Below are positions 59,656 through 64,000 of a stretch of 64,000 nt of DNA, piece after piece (positions within the stretch are counted from its first letter, which is position 1; every line of letters starts with the position of its first letter). This DNA is from Chitinophaga pinensis. Its GTDB lineage: Bacteria; Pseudomonadota; Gammaproteobacteria; Burkholderiales; SG8-41. Position numbers and translations under genes: made by a program. The notes under the pieces were generated by a model, which saw nothing but the letters and a program-made list of their open reading frames with translations, ran no database searches and was not told where the DNA came from. The stretch lies in contig CALQCM020000015.1 of NCBI GenBank assembly GCA_943329075.2, forward strand, positions 1 to 64,000. The letters run 5' to 3'.

Positions 59656-60719
59656 ATCGGCTGATTGACGAGTTCGATGTCGCCCAGCACCGGGTGATGC
59701 ACTGGGGCGGCCATGTGCAGATGCTGCACTTGCGGATCGGCGAATACTTCATTCATTTTGTAGATCGGTCCGGAGGCCGTGCCGGCCGCCTCGAAAATCT
59801 CCAGCCATTCCTTGCTGCTCTTGGTGCGCGTAATTTCATTGACCGCGACGTTGACCTGCTTGCGGTTCTTCGAGCGCAGCGTCGCATCGAGAAATTCCGG
59901 CACCTGCATCAGATGTTCGGCCTTCATCGCCTTGCACAGGCGCTCCCACATCGCCTGCCCGCCGGCGGCGATGTTGATGTATCCGTCTGATGTCTGGAAC
60001 ACGCCGGTCGGAATGCCGGTCGGGTGGTCGTTGCCGGCCTGCGGCGGCACTTCCTTTGCGATCAGCCAGCGTGCGGCCTGAAAATCGCACATGGCGATCA
60101 TCGCCTGCAGCAGCGAGACCTTGACCCACTGCCCCTCGCCCGAATGCTCGCGTTCAAGCAACGCCGTCATCACGCCCAGCGCGCAGTAAACACCGGCGCT
60201 TGAATCCGAAATCGCAATGCCGGCGCGCATCGGGCCGGTGCCCGGTTCGCCGGTGATCTGCATGAGACCGCCCATGCCTTGGGTAATCTGGTCGAAGCCC
60301 GCGCGCTTGACGTAGGGGCCGTCCTGACCGAAGCCGGAAATGCTCGCATATACAATGCGCTTGTTGGTTTTTTTCAGCGTCTCGTAATCGATGCCGAGGC
60401 GGAATTTCACATCGGGACGGAAGTTTTCGACCACGACGTCGCCGCTGTCGCTGAGTTTTTTGAAAATCCTGATGCCGTCCGGATCTTTCAGGTTGAGCGT
60501 CATCGCGCGCTTGTTGCGATGCAGGTTCTGAAAATCCGGGCCGTGGCGCTTGTCGCCCCAGCTGTCGGCGAGTTCCATGCCGGGCGGCGATTCGATCTTG
60601 ATCACATCGGCGCCCCAGTCGCCGAGCTGGCGCACGCAGGTCGGGCCCGAACGCACGCGGGTCAGGTCGATAACGCGATAAGGGGCCAGCGGCCCGCGGC
60701 GGGTGGTGTTTGTACTCAT
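59523..60719 (-). CDS. CaiB/BaiF family CoA-transferase (class III)
   Basis: A 398-residue protein. The N-terminus (GPLAPYRVIDLTRVRSGPTC) is typical; then come DVIKIESPPGMELADSWGDK, VVVENFRPDVKFRLGIDYET, ISGFGQDGPYVKRAGFDQIT and MRAGIAISDSSAGVYCALGV. The C-terminal ~45 residues are duplicated downstream in a 230-bp repeat. The enzyme transfers CoA between carboxylic acids; the position next to glyoxylate/glycolate genes does not settle the substrate. The closest paralogue in this window is at 28158. Confidence 0.87.
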   Translation of the reverse strand: MSTNTTRRGPLAPYRVIDLTRVRSGPTCVRQLGDWGADVIKIESPPGMELADSWGDKRHGPDFQNLHRNKRAMTLNLKDPDGIRIFKKLSDSGDVVVENFRPDVKFRLGIDYETLKKTNKRIVYASISGFGQDGPYVKRAGFDQITQGMGGLMQITGEPGTGPMRAGIAISDSSAGVYCALGVMTALLEREHSGEGQWVKVSLLQAMIAMCDFQAARWLIAKEVPPQAGNDHPTGIPTGVFQTSDGYINIAAGGQAMWERLCKAMKAEHLMQVPEFLDATLRSKNRKQVNVAVNEITRTKSSKEWLEIFEAAGTASGPIYKMNEVFADPQVQHLHMAAPVHHPVLGDIELVNQPIELSRTPSEIRTATPECGEHTDEVMHELGYSDGEIADLRKRIVI

Positions 60720-60890
60720 GGCGAATGACTTTCGATGGCGGATTTACGATCGGCGCAGACTCTGTGCGCGCCGCGGTTTTCAATCGTGAATGATACCCGC
60801 GTTGACCCGCCCGCGCATCCGGCGCACCGCCGCGCCCGCTTGCACATGCGGACGTTCGCATGAATACCGGCTCTGACGTACACTGCGGCC

Positions 60891-62378
60891 ATGTCGAACG
60901 TCGCCGAAACCACGATAGACCGCGCACGCCAGCACGAGGTTGTCGCCGCGCTGTCCGCGATTCTGCCGGCGCATGCGCTGCTGCATGAACGCGAGGACGT
61001 GCAGCCCTACGAATGCGACGGCCTGTCGGCCTACCGGCGCCTGCCGATGGTGGTGGCGCAACCGGACAGCGAAGACCAGGTGCGCGACATCCTGCGCGCC
61101 TGCCACCGCCTGCGCGTGCCGGTGGTGGCGCGCGGCGCAGGCACCGGCCTTTCCGGCGGTGCACTGCCGCCGTCCGACGGCGTACTGCTGTCGCTGGCGC
61201 GTTTCATGCGCATCCTCGACATAGACCCCGTGGCGCGCACCGCGCGGCTGCAACCCGGCGTGCGCAATCTGGCGATTTCCGAAGCCGTCGCGCCGCTGGG
61301 TTTGTACTATGCGCCCGATCCGTCGAGCCAGATTGCCTGCTCGATCGGCGGCAACGTCGCTGAAAACGCCGGCGGCATGCACTGCCTCAAGTACGGCCTC
61401 ACCGTGCACAACATACTCAAACTGCGCGCATGGACGATCGAGGGCGAATTGCTGGAAATCGGTGGCGACGGCCTCGATGCGGCCGGTTACGATCTGCTGG
61501 CACTGCTGACCGGCTCCGAAGGGTTGCTCGCCATCATCACCGAAGTCACCGTCAAACTGCTGCCGCGCCCGCAGCGCGCACAATGCATCCTCGCCGCCTT
61601 CGATGACATCGTCAAAGCCGGACAGGCGGTTGCCAACGTCATCGCCGCCGGCATCATTCCGGCCGGCCTCGAAATGATGGACAGGATCACCACCGGCGCC
61701 GTCGAACCTTTTGTCAAAGCGGGTTACCCGCTGGATGCGGCGGCGATACTGCTGTGCGAATCAGACGGTATCGAAGTCGAAGTTGCCGAGGAAATCGCGC
61801 ATATGACCGCCGTCATGCAACAAAGCGGCGCCACCGAAATTCGCGTTTCGCGTGATGAAGCCGAACGCCTGCGCTTCTGGGCCGGCCGCAAGTCGGCGTT
61901 TCCAGCGGCCGGTCGCATCTCGCCCGACTACTACTGCATGGACGGCACCATCCCGAAAAAAGCGCTGGCACGCATGCTCAATGAAATCACCGCACTGTCG
62001 GCCAAATACGGTTTGCGTTGCATGAACGTGTTTCACGCCGGCGACGGCAACCTGCACCCGCTCATCCTCTACGATGCCAACAAGCCAGGCGAACTCGAAC
62101 GCACCGAGGCCTTCGGCGCGGAGATACTGAAGCTGTCGATCGATGTCGGCGGCACCATCACCGGCGAACATGGCGTCGGCGTCGAAAAAATCGATTCGAT
62201 GTGCCTACAATTCGGCACAGCTGAACTGGCGCTGTTTCACGCCTTGAAAGCCGCATTCGACGAACACGCCCTGCTCAATCCGGGCAAGGCGGTGCCGACA
62301 CTTCACCGCTGCGCCGAATACGGGCGTATGCACGTACATGCCGGACAGGAAAAATTCGCAGATCTGCCACGATACTAG
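60891..62378 (+). CDS. glcD: Glycolate oxidase subunit GlcD
   Basis: A 495-residue flavoprotein. The FAD-binding PCMH domain carries RVPVVARGAGTGLSGGALPP near residue 80 and SIGGNVAENAGGMHCLKYGL. The C-terminal FAD-linked oxidase part carries PDYYCMDGTIPKKALARMLN and MNVFHAGDGNLHPLILYD. GlcD holds the FAD that oxidises glycolate to glyoxylate in the glycolate oxidase complex (GlcDEF). An outer-membrane-type gene follows after 29 bp, and GlcE lies beyond it. No GlcF or GlcC gene is in the window, because the right edge cuts the locus. Confidence 0.93.
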   Translation: MSNVAETTIDRARQHEVVAALSAILPAHALLHEREDVQPYECDGLSAYRRLPMVVAQPDSEDQVRDILRACHRLRVPVVARGAGTGLSGGALPPSDGVLLSLARFMRILDIDPVARTARLQPGVRNLAISEAVAPLGLYYAPDPSSQIACSIGGNVAENAGGMHCLKYGLTVHNILKLRAWTIEGELLEIGGDGLDAAGYDLLALLTGSEGLLAIITEVTVKLLPRPQRAQCILAAFDDIVKAGQAVANVIAAGIIPAGLEMMDRITTGAVEPFVKAGYPLDAAAILLCESDGIEVEVAEEIAHMTAVMQQSGATEIRVSRDEAERLRFWAGRKSAFPAAGRISPDYYCMDGTIPKKALARMLNEITALSAKYGLRCMNVFHAGDGNLHPLILYDANKPGELERTEAFGAEILKLSIDVGGTITGEHGVGVEKIDSMCLQFGTAELALFHALKAAFDEHALLNPGKAVPTLHRCAEYGRMHVHAGQEKFADLPRY

Positions 62379-62407
62379 TTTGAATGAACGCAATGAGCTG
62401 GAGAAAA

Positions 62408-63202
62408 ATGCACAACAATAAAAACAAAATTCAATGGCGACTTGCGCGTTCATTGTTGCCAGCGTTGCTGCTGTGCAGCGCGCAGGCTTTGGCAATTAAC
62501 GACGAAATCCAGGTCTATACCGACGACATCAACAAGCCCGGCGAATTTGGACTTGAACTGCATATGAATACAACGCCGGCCGGCCGCAGCACGCCCGACT
62601 ATCCCGGCGACTCGGTACCCCGCCACGGCTTCCGGCTGACGCCCGAGTTTTCCTACGGTCTGAGCAAGGATTTTGAAGCCGGCCTCTACCTGCCGACGGT
62701 GCGCGACGCGGACGGCAGCTTCTCCGCTTCGGGCGCCAAACTTCGCCTGAAATGGCTGCCGGTCAAACCGGCCGAGGACAATCCGGGCTGGTATGCCGGC
62801 ATCAACTGGGAAGTTGCGCGCGTCGACAAGCGATATTCCGATTCGCCGGTGACCACCGAGGTGCGCATGATTGGCGGTTATCGCGCCGACAAATGGCTGC
62901 TTGGCATCAACCCGATTCTGAGTTGGGACCTCACCCCGGGTTATCGCAACGGCGGCCCTGACATGGTGCTCGGCTTCAAAGCGGGACACGACGTGGCCGA
63001 GGGCATCGCGCTGGGCGTCGAGTATTACAGCGGGATCGGCAAGCTCAATCATCCGCTGCCGCACAGCCTGCAGGAGCACACCGTTTACCTCGTCATGGAT
63101 TTCGACCGCAAGCCGTTCGATTTCAACCTCGGCGTCGGCCGCGGCCTGACCGACGCCACCGACCAGTGGACGGTCAAAGCCATTTTCAACGTGCCGTTCT
63201 GA
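62408..63202 (+). CDS. Outer-membrane beta-barrel-like protein between glcD and glcE
   Basis: A 264-residue protein. The start at 62408 has CTGGAG 4-5 nt upstream, with earlier in-frame ATGs at 62384 and 62393. A signal peptide (SLLPALLLCSAQALA) precedes alternating strands such as PEFSYGLSKDFEAGLYLPTV, KLRLKWLPVKPAEDNPGWYA and WYAGINWEVARVDKRYSD. It ends with VKAIFNVPF, a terminal phenylalanine typical of proteins inserted by the BAM complex. No name can be assigned. It might be a channel for glycolate or a related acid. Its place within the glc operon suggests co-expression. Confidence 0.75.
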   Translation: MHNNKNKIQWRLARSLLPALLLCSAQALAINDEIQVYTDDINKPGEFGLELHMNTTPAGRSTPDYPGDSVPRHGFRLTPEFSYGLSKDFEAGLYLPTVRDADGSFSASGAKLRLKWLPVKPAEDNPGWYAGINWEVARVDKRYSDSPVTTEVRMIGGYRADKWLLGINPILSWDLTPGYRNGGPDMVLGFKAGHDVAEGIALGVEYYSGIGKLNHPLPHSLQEHTVYLVMDFDRKPFDFNLGVGRGLTDATDQWTVKAIFNVPF

Positions 63203-63228
63203 TTCCCCACAAACCGGTCGAAACCACG

Positions 63229-64000
63229 TTGAACACCATCATCGAATCTCTTGCCGACCGCATCAAATCCGCACAAGCGCACGGCGCGCCGCTGCGCATA
63301 CGCGGCGGCGGCAGCAAGGATTTCTACGGCGGCTTGTTGCAAGGGGAAATCCTCGATGTCGGCGGCTATCGCGGCATCGTTGATTACGAACCGAGCGAAC
63401 TGGTGCTGACCGCGCGTGCCGGCACGCCGCTGGCGGAAATCGAAAGCGCCCTCAAAGAACGCGGACAGATGCTGGCCTTCGAGCCGCCGCACTTCGGCAG
63501 CACCACCACCTTCGGCGGCTGCATCGCCGCCGGTTTGTCGGGTCCGCGCCGCGCTTACGCCGGCAGTGCGCGCGACTTCGTGCTCGGCGTGCGCCTGCTT
63601 GACGGCAAGGGCGACGATCTGCGCTTCGGCGGACAGGTCATGAAAAATGTCGCGGGCTTCGACGTTTCCAGGCTGCTTACAGGTTCGCTCGGCACGCTCG
63701 GTGTGCTGCTGAAAATTTCTGTCAAGGTGCTGCCGCTGCCGGTGGCGGAAACCACGCTGCGTTTTGAACACACGGCGGCCGACGCCATTGCGCTACTTAA
63801 CGAATGGGGCGGCAAACCGCTGCCGTTGAGCGCCAGCGCATGGCGCGGCGGCGAACTCAGCGTGCGTTTGTCGGGCGCGCGCGCGGCAGTCGATGCCGCC
63901 GTGACACAACTCGGCGGAGAACGCCTCGATGAAGCCGGGGCCACCGCGTTCTGGCAAGACATCCGCGAACACCGGGATGCATTCTTTTCGACCGCAGCAC
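63229..64000 (+). CDS. glcE: Glycolate oxidase subunit GlcE (3' end beyond window)
   Basis: At least 257 codons, starting at a TTG (63229); no ATG is nearby. The second FAD-binding subunit is recognised by PLRIRGGGSKDFYGGLLQGE, ARAGTPLAEIESALKERGQM, FGGCIAAGLSGPRRAYAGSA (PCMH-type FAD contacts) and DVSRLLTGSLGTLGVLLKIS. GlcE works with GlcD and GlcF to oxidise glycolate to glyoxylate. It begins 26 bp after the outer-membrane protein. The window ends within the gene. Confidence 0.9.
   Translation, partial: MNTIIESLADRIKSAQAHGAPLRIRGGGSKDFYGGLLQGEILDVGGYRGIVDYEPSELVLTARAGTPLAEIESALKERGQMLAFEPPHFGSTTTFGGCIAAGLSGPRRAYAGSARDFVLGVRLLDGKGDDLRFGGQVMKNVAGFDVSRLLTGSLGTLGVLLKISVKVLPLPVAETTLRFEHTAADAIALLNEWGGKPLPLSASAWRGGELSVRLSGARAAVDAAVTQLGGERLDEAGATAFWQDIREHRDAFFSTAA

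Noticed and set aside
1..64000. rRNA, tRNA, CRISPR, prophage or insertion sequence genes
   Set aside because: None recognised on reading both strands. A tRNA scan or covariance search could still find short RNAs I missed.

Overview
The window is high-GC DNA with dense, short-gapped genes of a style typical of Betaproteobacteria, most likely Burkholderiales. The main pointers are many periplasmic Bug (TctC-type) binding proteins, MmgE/PrpD proteins and CaiB/BaiF CoA-transferases, a persulfide dioxygenase-rhodanese fusion, YaeQ, and a glycolate oxidase locus. I saw no rRNA or tRNA gene, CRISPR array, intact insertion sequence or prophage. The species cannot be named from sequence alone.

Layout. 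1-3.5 kb: a membrane-anchored TAXI-type binding protein (cut by the left edge), an MFS transporter and a cyclase-FHA protein. 3.7-11 kb: a flavin dehydrogenase with a lysine-rich tail and its divergent GntR regulator, an MmgE/PrpD protein with a Bug receptor, and a reverse-strand operon of enoyl-CoA hydratase, amidohydrolase and secreted hydrolase. 11-19 kb: a divergent asparaginase, an NHL-repeat protein, a NitT/TauT-type ABC importer, an arylformamidase-like hydrolase and allophanate hydrolase. 19-30 kb: a persulfide dioxygenase-rhodanese, then organic-acid modules (MmgE/PrpD, Gfo/Idh, Bug; facing Bug, MmgE/PrpD, Bug, CoA-transferase) separated by paired REP-like palindromes. 30-47 kb: acetyltransferase, aminotransferase, several hydrolases, racemase-like protein, more Bug receptors, DyP peroxidase, HpaI-type aldolase, ACMSD-like amidohydrolase, and a nitroreductase-NUDIX-metallohydrolase operon. 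47-57 kb: a HotDog hydratase, a second secreted hydrolase, a BON protein, AmtB with a sigma-54-like promoter, an orphan GspE/PilB ATPase, YaeQ, a MoxR/VWA pair with a DNA glycosylase gene between, and a molybdopterin nucleotidyltransferase. 57-64 kb: hydroxypyruvate isomerase, tartronate semialdehyde reductase, a CoA-transferase, GlcD, an outer-membrane protein and GlcE (cut by the right edge).

How the genes fit together. Seven Bug receptors occur with no TctA/TctB membrane subunits in view, next to enzymes that act on carboxylic acids or their CoA esters. This fits a scavenger of many organic acids. Asparaginase, allophanate hydrolase, the ABC importer and AmtB add a nitrogen-scavenging theme. 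The last 7 kb encodes conversion of glycolate to glyoxylate, and of tartronate semialdehyde to glycerate; glyoxylate carboligase is not in the window.

Signs of decay and rearrangement: an amidohydrolase with its middle deleted, a nonsense-interrupted isocitrate lyase/PEP mutase fragment, a frameshifted small protein, a 230-bp duplication of the end of a CoA-transferase gene around a perfect palindrome, and several repeat families. I found no clearly new multigene system. The strongest leads are the two secreted hydrolase paralogues, the outer-membrane protein between glcD and glcE, the lysine-tailed flavoenzyme, and the repeats.
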